A stretch of DNA of 8,428 bases from contig JAQBQC010000098.1 in NCBI GenBank assembly GCA_028287205.1, forward strand, positions 1-8,428, read 5' to 3'. Each line of letters opens with the position of its first letter. The stretch's first letter is position 1. Both the position numbers and the translations under genes were made by a program. This document shows positions 1 through 6,633 of the stretch, piece after piece. Source of the DNA: Gemmatimonadota bacterium (GTDB lineage: Bacteria > Gemmatimonadota > Gemmatimonadetes > Gemmatimonadales > Gemmatimonadaceae). Under the pieces are notes generated by a model. That model saw only the letters and a program-made list of their open reading frames with translations. It had not been told where the DNA came from and searched no databases.

Positions 1-2094
1 GCTCCAGCGAGGTCCGGCCTGCTTGAGTGGCAGCCAATGCACGGCGGGATCGGCGCCCCCCGACGCGAGCAGCACGCCCACGGGATGCTCATTCTGGTCC
101 AATACGGCGGCGCTCCATTGTGTCGCGCCCGTTCCGGGAAGTGCGAGGAGCGCGCTCTCGCCGGACAGCATGGTGTCCGATCCGGCCTCCTCGGGCAGCA
201 GATGTCCATGTCGCTCGACCTCGCCGCGCAGTCCGAAGCTCGCGAGCTTCCGCCCCTGCACGCGCGCGCCATCCACCGGCGGCGGCAGGGCGCTCGCGAC
301 GCTGGCGGGGAGTGCGGAGCGCGACGCGGCGAGCGCGGGGAATGCCGCGAGCCAGCTCTCCGAGATCGGATCCCTGGCCGAATCCGCAACGATCCACATC
401 GTGCCGGTGAGCGCGTTCGTCACGCCCACGGCCGCGTGCTGGAGATACGTGACGTTGACGTCGGTCAGCGAATCGCGCTCGCTGAGCGGATAGCTGTTCG
501 ATGCGGAATACAGGTCGATGGCCCAGTACAAACTATCCGCGACGACGATCGGCGAGATGCCGCTTCCCTGCAGAAAATACGGCGCGACGGCGTCCATGCG
601 CTCGCGCAGATCGCGGTGGGTTACGATCCGCGCCATGGGACGCGGCAGCTCGCCCGTGAGCAGCCGAAAGTTCTGCAGCGCCCACGCATAGGCGAGTCGA
701 GAAAGCGTGCCGTCGAGCGCGGGCGCCGAGATCACACCGAGTGAGTCCGGCACTACCCGGTAACCGGTGAGCGAGTCCGCAATCAGGACGGGTCCGATCT
801 GTTCAGGCTCGCGTGCGCTTCGGCTCGGAGTGACGCGCGCCACGGAGCCATCGCTCTCCGTGCGCCACGCATAGATGCGCGACACGGACCAATCGGATCG
901 CTCGGCCTCGTCCTCGCCGCCCGGAGGAGCCTCCACGACGGTGGCGCGCAACCCGTCCAACGAGGGCGCCCACTCAATCGTGCCCGGCGGAGTGGGAGCC
1001 TTGCTGCGATGCCCCAGCGCGCGCATCAACGCCGCGGGGTCCCACACGGAGATTCCGGGCGCCGCATCCGTCGCGCGAGCGGGCAGCGCGTACGAGCTGT
1101 CCTGATCGATGCGCTGCAGCGCATAGGCGCGTCGCGTATAGTCCGCGCGCGTGGACAGATAGCTCGCCTCGCGTGCCACGTCAGCACCGGCAGCGGCGTA
1201 ATGGCGCATGAAGATGGGCGTGACGTGCCGCAGAAGCACGGAGATGAGCAGCACCGCGATCAACGTCATGGTCGCGGCGCGCACCTGCCCGATCCACCCG
1301 AAATAGAACACGACGAGCGCGGTACCCGCCGTGAGATACGCGAGCCAGATGCTCACCGGGATGACGGTGCGATGGTCGGAATACGAGAACGCGCCGCCGG
1401 TCCCGGAGCCGAAGAGCAGCGACTCGTAGATGTCGAGCCGGTAGCTCCACGCGAGGAGCAGCAGGAGCACCGCGCCCAACGCCGCGAGATGCCGTCGGAC
1501 GTAGTGCGACACGTAGAGCGCGCCGCGATCCCAGCGCAGGCTCGGCGTGAGCGCATAGAAGAAGATCACGACGACGGTGGCGAAGAGCACCGTGGTGAGC
1601 GTGCGGTAGTACAGCATACTCTCGATCGGGAGCCAGTACACGAAGAAGCCGAGATCCATTTCCATGTACGGATCGGATTCGCCGAACGAGATGCCGTGTC
1701 GCAGGAGCGAGAACATCCGCCAGCTCTCCGCTGGAAGCGCAAGCCACCATCCGAGCACGAGCGAGATGAGCAGCGCTGCGCCGACGAGGTAGCGTCCCGG
1801 CACCTCTTCACCGATCTCGATGTTCGCGACGCGGCGTGGAAGCACGAGCGAGACCACGCTCTGCCGCACCACGTAGAGATTGACGAAGAGAATGGCCGCG
1901 GCGACCAGCGCGGAGCCCGCGCAGATCGTGGTCATGAGCATCGCGCGCTCGCGCCAGAGCGCCGCCGCACCCATCGATGCGTACCAGAGATAGTCCGCGA
2001 CGATCCCCGCCCCCACGCGGCCGAGCACGAGCAGCGCCGCGACGACCGCGAGGGCGATCACGGGCCAGCGGCGCCAGCGGAGGGGGATGCTCAC
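1..2094 (-). CDS. UPF0182-family membrane protein (partial, C-terminus beyond window)
   Basis: Large membrane protein of the uncharacterised UPF0182 (COG1615) family; the molecular function is unknown. The frame is open from GTG 2094-2092 to the left edge, 698 residues with no stop. Seven hydrophobic helices are visible at about 10-30, 51-74, 101-120, 161-182, 200-218, 245-267 and 271-293, followed by a long soluble region probably outside the cytoplasm (inference). Family landmarks are the loop GESDPYMEMDLGFFVYWLP (about 138-156, compare FG-x-tDP-x-F-x-x-D-x-gFY-x-f-x-LP), YLSTRADYTRRAYAL (about 312-326), ISVWDPAALMR (about 348-358) and VAPYFLQGSGISPIVVADS with LYWAIDLYSASNSYPLS (about 503-538). 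From about 580 the protein departs from the family: the usual H-l-RYP-x-dLF-x-Q segment reads LPASVASALPPPVDGARVQG. The GTG start is chosen because an in-frame TAG lies just upstream and because VSIPLRWRRW gives a short basic N-terminus before helix 1. There is no clear Shine-Dalgarno, so coupling to the mutase 15 nt upstream is likely. An ATG start further in (residue 41) would lose helix 1. Confidence 0.9.
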   Translation of the reverse strand, partial: MSIPLRWRRWPVIALAVVAALLVLGRVGAGIVADYLWYASMGAAALWRERAMLMTTICAGSALVAAAILFVNLYVVRQSVVSLVLPRRVANIEIGEEVPGRYLVGAALLISLVLGWWLALPAESWRMFSLLRHGISFGESDPYMEMDLGFFVYWLPIESMLYYRTLTTVLFATVVVIFFYALTPSLRWDRGALYVSHYVRRHLAALGAVLLLLLAWSYRLDIYESLLFGSGTGGAFSYSDHRTVIPVSIWLAYLTAGTALVVFYFGWIGQVRAATMTLIAVLLISVLLRHVTPIFMRHYAAAGADVAREASYLSTRADYTRRAYALQRIDQDSSYALPARATDAAPGISVWDPAALMRALGHRSKAPTPPGTIEWAPSLDGLRATVVEAPPGGEDEAERSDWSVSRIYAWRTESDGSVARVTPSRSAREPEQIGPVLIADSLTGYRVVPDSLGVISAPALDGTLSRLAYAWALQNFRLLTGELPRPMARIVTHRDLRERMDAVAPYFLQGSGISPIVVADSLYWAIDLYSASNSYPLSERDSLTDVNVTYLQHAAVGVTNALTGTMWIVADSARDPISESWLAAFPALAASRSALPASVASALPPPVDGARVQGRKLASFGLRGEVERHGHLLPEEAGSDTMLSGESALLALPGTGATQWSAAVLDQNEHPVGVLLASGGADPAVHWLPLKQAGPRWS

Positions 2095-2113
2095 ACTAGC
2101 GCGCTGACACTAG
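2089..2113 (-). repeat. short tandem direct repeat at the mutase/UPF0182 junction
   Basis: The minus strand carries CTAGTGTCAGC and, 14 nt further on, CTAGTGTGAGC, identical at 10 of 11 positions. The first copy contains the TAG that ends the mutase; the second contains the GTG start of the UPF0182 gene. It may be a small duplication that created the present junction, or chance. Confidence 0.5.
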
Positions 2114-2361
2114 GGCGACACGCCCTGCGTGCGCAGCCATTGCTCCATCTCGCCCTGAATGGCAGCGAGCCGCTGCTCCGTGCGAGCCTCGTAGCGCGTC
2201 ACGAGCACAGGCTGCGTGTTCGATGCGCGAATGAGCCCCCATCCATCGCCGAAGAGCACGCGCGCGCCATCGACATCGATCACCTCGTGCGTCTCGCGAA
2301 AGTGGCGGATCGCGTTATCGACGATTTGGTATTTGCGCGATTCCTCCACGTCCACTCGCAG
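2110..2361 (-). pseudogene. manB: phosphomannomutase/phosphoglucomutase domain IV, in frame after the internal stop
   Basis: This is the direct in-frame continuation of the mutase after the TAA. It reads LRVDVEESRKYQIVDNAIRH onward to a TAG at 2112-2110, 83 residues, and forms the C-terminal domain IV of the alpha-D-phosphohexomutase family. The GWGLIRASNTQPVLVTRYEA segment contains the conserved R-x-SNT-x-P phosphate-binding loop (residues 417-423 of the combined frame). No further stop or frameshift is present, and codon use resembles the upstream part. Separate translation could start only at weak GTG codons (2355 or 2349) that lack a Shine-Dalgarno at proper distance, so independent expression is doubtful. 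If the TAA is a sequencing error or is read through, this and the previous entry are one gene from 3477 to 2110. The stop is 15 nt upstream of the UPF0182 start codon. Confidence 0.88.
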
Positions 2362-2364
2362 TTA
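2362..2364 (-). other. internal in-frame TAA replacing a conserved Glu codon
   Basis: In the mutase frame the codons read ACG CCG TAA CTG CGA GTG GAC, that is T-P-stop-L-R-V-D. Relatives carry STPE(L/I)R here, so one G-to-T change on the coding strand (GAA to TAA) explains it. Both sides are in the same frame, so no insertion or deletion is involved. The other visible gene stops are TGA (nuoL, nuoM, nuoN) and TAG (mutase end). Confidence 0.95.
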
Positions 2365-3477
2365 CGGCGTCGACACAAACTTGGGGACGTCCGCGAGCAT
2401 TCCTGTCAGCGACTTCCCCGACGCTGCGACGATGCGAATCAGCCGCGCGGCGCCGTAGAGCGCATCATCGTGGCCGTAGAAGCCCTCGGTGAAGAACATG
2501 TGCCCGGACATCTCGCCGCCAACGGGCGCGTGAAGCTCGTGCATCTTGTCCTTCATGAGCGAGTGCCCCGTCTTCCACATCACGGGCACGCCCTTCGCCT
2601 TGAGGATCTCGTCGGGAAGTGCCTGCGAGCACTTCACGTCGAATACGATCGGCTGCCCCGGCCCGGTGCGCTCGAGCACATCGCGCGCGTAGAGGATGAG
2701 GACATGATCGCCCCACACGATGGTTCCTTCGCCATCGACGACACCAATGCGATCGGCGTCGCCGTCGAAGCCCACGCCGAGATCGGCGCCGCTCGAGCGC
2801 ACGGCCTTGATGAGATCCTGGAGATTCTCGACGACCGTTGGATCGGGGTGGTGATTCGGAAACGTCCCATCACTCTCACAGAAGAGTCCCGTCCATTCGA
2901 CGTCGAGATGATCGAACAGCTTCGGGGCCACGAGCGCTCCGACGCCGTTGCCGCAGTCGACCACGACCTTGAGACGCCTCTGCAGCTTGCCCGTACGCGC
3001 GACGATGTCATCGACGTACGCATCGATGATCTCCTGCGTACGCACGCTGCCCTTCCCCGACGGAAACCTCTCCGCCACGGCGAGGCGATAGATCTCCTGA
3101 ATCTCTTCGCCGTGAATGGACGCCGTGCCGAGCGACAGCTTGAATCCATTGTACTCGGGCGGATTGTGCGACCCGGTGACCTGGATGCCGCCCGCGACCG
3201 CGAGATGATTGAGCGACCAGTACAGCAGCGGCGTCGGCACCTGTCCGACGTCGATCACGTCCAGTCCGGACTCCGTCAGTCCGCGCACGAGCGCATTGCG
3301 CAGCTCGCCGCCGCTCGGCCTGTTGTCGCGACCGACCGCAATCGGGCCGGATGCGCCCTGGTTCGCGAGATAGGCCGCATACGCGCGGCCGAGAGCGTAT
3401 GCGGTGTCCGCCGTGAGGTCGCGCCCGACGACACCGCGCACATCGTACTGCCGAAAAATTTCCCTGCTGAGCGTCAT
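2362..3477 (-). CDS. manB: phosphomannomutase/phosphoglucomutase, domains I-III, ended by a premature TAA
   Basis: Alpha-D-phosphohexomutase that moves a phosphate between C6 and C1 of mannose or glucose through a phosphoserine. It is cytoplasmic and feeds GDP-mannose and UDP-glucose routes for envelope polysaccharides. The 371 residues hold three of four domains: I (about 5-135) with the catalytic loop TGSHNPPEYNG (Ser103); II (about 152-254) with the metal loop GFDGDADRIG (Asp238, Asp240, Asp242); III (about 259-368) with the sugar-recognition loop GGEMSGHMFF (Glu322, Ser324, His326). The ATG at 3477 is well supported: GAGGAAG lies 3 nt upstream and the protein begins REIFRQYDVRGVVG, the normal family N-terminus. 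The frame stops at TAA 2364-2362 after VPKFVSTP, just where relatives continue STPE(L/I)R. Domain IV follows in the same frame, so this product lacks the C-terminal phosphate-binding domain and is probably impaired. Read as one gene with the next entry it would be 455 residues, normal for PMM/PGM. Substrate preference (mannose or glucose) and therefore the exact symbol cannot be told from sequence. Confidence 0.92.
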   Translation of the reverse strand: MTLSREIFRQYDVRGVVGRDLTADTAYALGRAYAAYLANQGASGPIAVGRDNRPSGGELRNALVRGLTESGLDVIDVGQVPTPLLYWSLNHLAVAGGIQVTGSHNPPEYNGFKLSLGTASIHGEEIQEIYRLAVAERFPSGKGSVRTQEIIDAYVDDIVARTGKLQRRLKVVVDCGNGVGALVAPKLFDHLDVEWTGLFCESDGTFPNHHPDPTVVENLQDLIKAVRSSGADLGVGFDGDADRIGVVDGEGTIVWGDHVLILYARDVLERTGPGQPIVFDVKCSQALPDEILKAKGVPVMWKTGHSLMKDKMHELHAPVGGEMSGHMFFTEGFYGHDDALYGAARLIRIVAASGKSLTGMLADVPKFVSTP

Positions 3478-3480
3478 CTT

Positions 3481-3487
3481 CTTCCTC
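3481..3487 (-). promoter_or_regulatory. ribosome binding site of the mutase gene
   Basis: GAGGAAG on the minus strand, 3 nt before the ATG at 3477 and overlapping the GAGGAAGAAG purine tract. It is the only clear Shine-Dalgarno among the gene starts in this window and fixes the mutase start, in contrast to the coupled starts of nuoM, nuoN and UPF0182. Confidence 0.75.
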
Positions 3488-3496
3488 GATACGATG

Positions 3497-3518
3497 CGAG
3501 GCCGCGTGGGCGGCCTCG
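3497..3518 (-). other. 9-bp perfect hairpin between nuoN and the mutase gene
   Basis: The transcribed strand reads CGAGGCCGC-CCAC-GCGGCCTCG, a perfect 9-bp GC-rich stem with a 4-nt loop. It starts 5 nt after the nuoN stop codon and ends about 10 nt before the mutase ribosome binding site. The bases after it on the minus strand (CATCGTATCG) contain no U-run, and none follows on the plus strand either, so it is not a canonical intrinsic terminator. It may attenuate transcription, protect the nuo mRNA 3' end, or mark a processing site (inference). Confidence 0.75.
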
Positions 3519-3523
3519 GGTGA

Positions 3524-5047
3524 TCATGGACTGGCCGTGGCTGTCACCGGTGGACCTGCCGGCGCATTCACCATGCTGATTGGGACACTGTCTCTCGCGA
3601 GCGCCACGAATCCGTTCGGAAGCACGCCGAACAGGAGAAGCGTAAACGCCGACAGATAAATCACGAGAAAGGAGCCGGTTGGCACGGGTCGAACCACGAG
3701 CGCGTCCGCCGCTCTGGGCTTCATGAACATCACGAGCACCACGCCGAGATAGTAGCCGGCGGAGATCACGCTGGCGAGCACGAGGACCACGGCGAGCACG
3801 GTCTGCGGGTGCGGTGCGCGCAGCGCGGCATTGATCACGTACCATTTGGCGAAGAAGCCCATTCCACCGGCTATCGGGAAGCCGAGCAGCGCGAGCATGA
3901 ACACCGCCATCGCGCTCGCGAGCCACGGCGACGCGTGCCAGAGCCCTGCGTAGTCCGCAATTTGCTGGTTCCGCTCACCGGGCTCGCCGAGGGCGATCAC
4001 GACGGCGAACGCGCCCATCGTTGCGAGCGTGTACGCGACGAGGTAGAACAGGAAGGCGGACGCGCCGAGCGAGTTCGCCACCACGACGGTGACGAGCAGG
4101 TAGCCGGCATGCGCGACACTCGAGTAGGCGAGCATGCGCTTCATGCTCTTCTGCTGCAGCGCAACGACGTTGCCGCCGATCATCGTGATCGCCGCGAGCC
4201 ACTGCAGCGGGTGAATCCACGCGGATGTGGCCCCGGGGAATGCCTCGATCCACACGCGCAGGAACGCCGCGAACGCCGCGGCCTTCACCGCCGCCGCCAT
4301 GAACGCGGTGATCGGAGTGGCCGCGCCTTCGTAGACGTCCGGCGCCCACATGTGGAACGGAACGGCGGCGACCTTGAAGCAGAAGCCGACGATCAGGAAA
4401 CCGATGCCCGCGAGGAGGAGCGGGTTGTTGAAGCTGTCGCCCGTGACGACGGTGCCGATCGTCGCGATGTCCGTCGAGCCCGTGGCGCCATAGACCAGGG
4501 CGATTCCATAGAGGAGAAATCCCGTGGAGAAGGCGCCGAGGAGAAAGTACTTGAGCGCTGCCTCTGCCCCGCGGCTGCTGCGGCGATCGAGTCCGCAGAG
4601 CACGTAGCTCGCGATCGACATGAGCTCGATGCCGAGGAAGACGACGATCAGGTCGCGCGAGGCGGCGAGCAGCATCATTCCGCCGGCCGCGAGCAGCAGC
4701 AGCACGTACGACTCGGCGGACACGAGCTGTTCGCGCTCGCTGTAGTCGATCATCAGGGTGGCGGCGATGATCGTCGCGGCGAGCACGATGCAGTCCGTGG
4801 CCCACCTGAAGCCATCGACGGCAATGATTCCGGCGTTCGCACTGGCGTGTGACTGCCAGAGCCACACGACCGCGGCAAAGGCGAGCGCGCTTACGCCGAT
4901 CGACAGCAAACCCGTGAGCCGCGCGTGCGCCAGCGATTCCCGGCCCCACACGGCGACGAGCAGCAGGAGCATCGCGCCGATCACGAGAATGAGATCGGGG
5001 AGGAGTGCGCCCGCGAGCTGCGAAGGAATCGAGAGATCGAAGTACAT
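3524..5047 (-). CDS. nuoN: NADH-quinone oxidoreductase subunit N
   Basis: Third antiporter-like proton-pumping subunit of complex I, adjoining the NuoA/J/K part of the membrane arm. It has 507 residues, close to the family's usual 480-500. Family residues visible are Glu141 in VVFLGIELMSIASYVLCGLD, Lys225 in GFCFKVAAVPFHMWAPDVYE, Lys255 in AFMAAAVKAAAFAAFLRVW, the KSMKRMLAYSSVAHAGYLL segment at about 300-318, and Lys401 in GGMGFFAKWYVI. They match the Glu133, Lys217, Lys247 and Lys395 positions of E. coli NuoN. Small departures from the common consensus are GAATPITAF instead of GAPTPVTAF and PIAGGMGFFAKW in place of the usual PP-x-AGF-x-GK pattern; both keep the functional residues. The start ATG overlaps the nuoM TGA by one base (TGATG), with a G-rich stretch upstream, so translation is probably coupled. 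The C-terminus is a short Ala/Pro/Thr-rich tail. It is the last nuo gene here; a hairpin and a non-Nuo gene follow. Confidence 0.97.
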   Translation of the reverse strand: MYFDLSIPSQLAGALLPDLILVIGAMLLLLVAVWGRESLAHARLTGLLSIGVSALAFAAVVWLWQSHASANAGIIAVDGFRWATDCIVLAATIIAATLMIDYSEREQLVSAESYVLLLLAAGGMMLLAASRDLIVVFLGIELMSIASYVLCGLDRRSSRGAEAALKYFLLGAFSTGFLLYGIALVYGATGSTDIATIGTVVTGDSFNNPLLLAGIGFLIVGFCFKVAAVPFHMWAPDVYEGAATPITAFMAAAVKAAAFAAFLRVWIEAFPGATSAWIHPLQWLAAITMIGGNVVALQQKSMKRMLAYSSVAHAGYLLVTVVVANSLGASAFLFYLVAYTLATMGAFAVVIALGEPGERNQQIADYAGLWHASPWLASAMAVFMLALLGFPIAGGMGFFAKWYVINAALRAPHPQTVLAVVLVLASVISAGYYLGVVLVMFMKPRAADALVVRPVPTGSFLVIYLSAFTLLLFGVLPNGFVALARDSVPISMVNAPAGPPVTATASP

Positions 5048-5049
5048 CA
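5045..5049 (-). promoter_or_regulatory. TGATG stop/start overlap of nuoM and nuoN
   Basis: The nuoM stop TGA (5049-5047) and the nuoN start ATG (5047-5045) share one A. Such overlaps usually indicate translational coupling by re-initiating ribosomes, which would help keep the two subunits at equal amounts. Confidence 0.85.
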
Positions 5050-6630
5050 GCGTGTCCCCCGGCTTGCGGTGCTGACGTTCGCCTGGCCCGCCTCCACAGT
5101 GCGAACGAAGAGCGCCGCCGACGGCTCCATGCGACGCAGAATCGGCTGTGGATAGATCCCGATCCAGAAGATGCCGGCAACGAGCACCGCCATCATCGTG
5201 AGCTCACGCACGTTGAGATCCGTGAGGTGCTCGTTCTCCGGCTTGTCGAGCGCATTGAAGAGGATACGCTGAATGGCCCAGAGCAGATACGCAGCGGCGA
5301 AGATCACGCCGGTCGTCGCGAAGAACGTGAAGAAGGGATGCGTCCGGAACGAGCCGAGGAGCACGAGGAACTCGCCGACGAAGCCATTCGTCGACGGGAG
5401 TCCGATGCTGCTCAGCGAGACGATCACGAGAAAGGTCGAGAACAGCGGCACGACGCGCGCGATGCCGCCGTACGCGTCGATCAGGCGCGTGTGACGGCGC
5501 TCGTAGATCATGCCGATCAGCAGGAAGAGCGCGCCCGTCGAGATGCCGTGGCTGATCATGATGACCAGCGCGCCCTGCACGCTCTGCAGCGTGACGGCGA
5601 AGATGCCGAGCATCACGAAGCCGAGATGGCTCACCGAGGAGTACGCGACGAGCTTCTTGAAGTCGGGCTGGACCATCGCGACGAGCGCGCCATAGATGAT
5701 GCCGATCACGGCGAGCGTGAGTATGGTAGAGCGCACCCACGGAGTCATTGCCGCCGATGGGAAGAGCGGAATGGCGAAGCGCAGGAAGCCGTACGTGCCC
5801 ATCTTGAGCATGATCGCCGCCAGGATCACGGAACCGGCGGTGGGCGCCTCCACGTGCGCGTCAGGCAGCCACGTGTGGAACGGGAACATCGGCACCTTCA
5901 CCGCGAACGCGAGGAAGAATGCGCCGAAGAGCCAGAGCGCCGCCTTGTGGGTGTGGGCGATGGTGAGCAGGCGATCGTAATCGAACGACTGGCCCAGCCC
6001 CATGTTCGGGACGGCAGACGCGTTCCAGAGGTACAGAATGCCGACGAGCATGAGCAGCGAGCCGGCCATCGTGTAGACGAAGAACTTGAGGCTGGCGTAG
6101 ATGCGGCGCTCCCCACCCCAGATGCCGATGATGAAGTACATCGGCACGAGCATGATCTCCCACATCACGTAGAAGAGCAGCATGTCGCGCGAGACGAAGA
6201 CGCCGAGCATCCCTGTCGTGAGCACGAGCATGAGCGCGTAGTAGCTGCGCACCTTCGTGCGGATCGAAGTCCAGCTCCCGAGCACCGCAAGTGGCATGAT
6301 CACGGTGGTGAGCAGCACCATCATGAGCGAGATGCCGTCGATCCCCATGGACAGCCGTGCATTCCACGGAATGATCCACCAGTGATCGAACGTCGCCTGC
6401 CAGCGCGGACCCGCGGGATCGTACGACCACCAGAGCCCCATCGATACCACGAACTCGAGCACGAACACGACGAGCGCGATCCAGCGCGCCGAGGGTGTCG
6501 CCTCGAGCGTACCGTCGTCGTTGGAAAGTGCACCGGTCACCACCAGCAACACCGTGCCCGCGAGAGGGAGCAGCAGGAGCGCCGGAAGGACCCAGGCGTT
6601 GTAGTTGATTTGCGCGAGAAAGTCTTGCAT
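5047..6630 (-). CDS. nuoM: NADH-quinone oxidoreductase subunit M
   Basis: Middle antiporter-like proton-pumping subunit of respiratory complex I in the cytoplasmic membrane. The protein has 527 residues, slightly longer than E. coli NuoM (about 509), and is hydrophobic throughout, consistent with the family's 14 helices. Key residues are present: Glu158 in MWEIMLVPMYFIIGIWGG, Lys245 in FAVKVPMFPFHTWLPDAHVE followed by APTAGSVILA, Lys276 in IMLKMGTYGFLRF, the QPDFKKLVAYSSVSHLGFVM segment at about 321-340, His361 in SHGISTGALFLLIGMIYERR, and Glu420 in STNGFVGEFLVLLGSF. The start ATG (6630-6628) is 3 nt after the nuoL stop. No strong Shine-Dalgarno is visible because the upstream bases are the pyrimidine-rich end of nuoL, so translation is probably coupled to nuoL (inference). 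The stop TGA shares its A with the nuoN ATG. Nothing is broken or unusual in the frame. Confidence 0.97.
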   Translation of the reverse strand: MQDFLAQINYNAWVLPALLLLPLAGTVLLVVTGALSNDDGTLEATPSARWIALVVFVLEFVVSMGLWWSYDPAGPRWQATFDHWWIIPWNARLSMGIDGISLMMVLLTTVIMPLAVLGSWTSIRTKVRSYYALMLVLTTGMLGVFVSRDMLLFYVMWEIMLVPMYFIIGIWGGERRIYASLKFFVYTMAGSLLMLVGILYLWNASAVPNMGLGQSFDYDRLLTIAHTHKAALWLFGAFFLAFAVKVPMFPFHTWLPDAHVEAPTAGSVILAAIMLKMGTYGFLRFAIPLFPSAAMTPWVRSTILTLAVIGIIYGALVAMVQPDFKKLVAYSSVSHLGFVMLGIFAVTLQSVQGALVIMISHGISTGALFLLIGMIYERRHTRLIDAYGGIARVVPLFSTFLVIVSLSSIGLPSTNGFVGEFLVLLGSFRTHPFFTFFATTGVIFAAAYLLWAIQRILFNALDKPENEHLTDLNVRELTMMAVLVAGIFWIGIYPQPILRRMEPSAALFVRTVEAGQANVSTASRGTR

Positions 6631-6633
6631 CGC

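Noticed and set aside
37..744. 235-codon plus-strand open frame at the left edge
   Set aside because: Antisense to the UPF0182 gene, which reads through this region without a stop and with family motifs. The antisense product has no recognisable feature.
2110..2361. A frameshift as the cause of the split mutase
   Set aside because: The two parts are in the same frame and exactly one codon (TAA) separates STP from LRVD, so a substitution explains it and no insertion or deletion is needed.
1009..3579. 856-codon plus-strand open frame
   Set aside because: It runs antisense across UPF0182, the mutase and the end of nuoN. The product is rich in Arg, His, Glu and Asp with no recognisable domain, which is typical of antisense frames in GC-rich genes.
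3809..4852. 347-codon plus-strand open frame opposite nuoN
   Set aside because: Its composition is an antisense artefact, and nuoN on the other strand is unmistakable.
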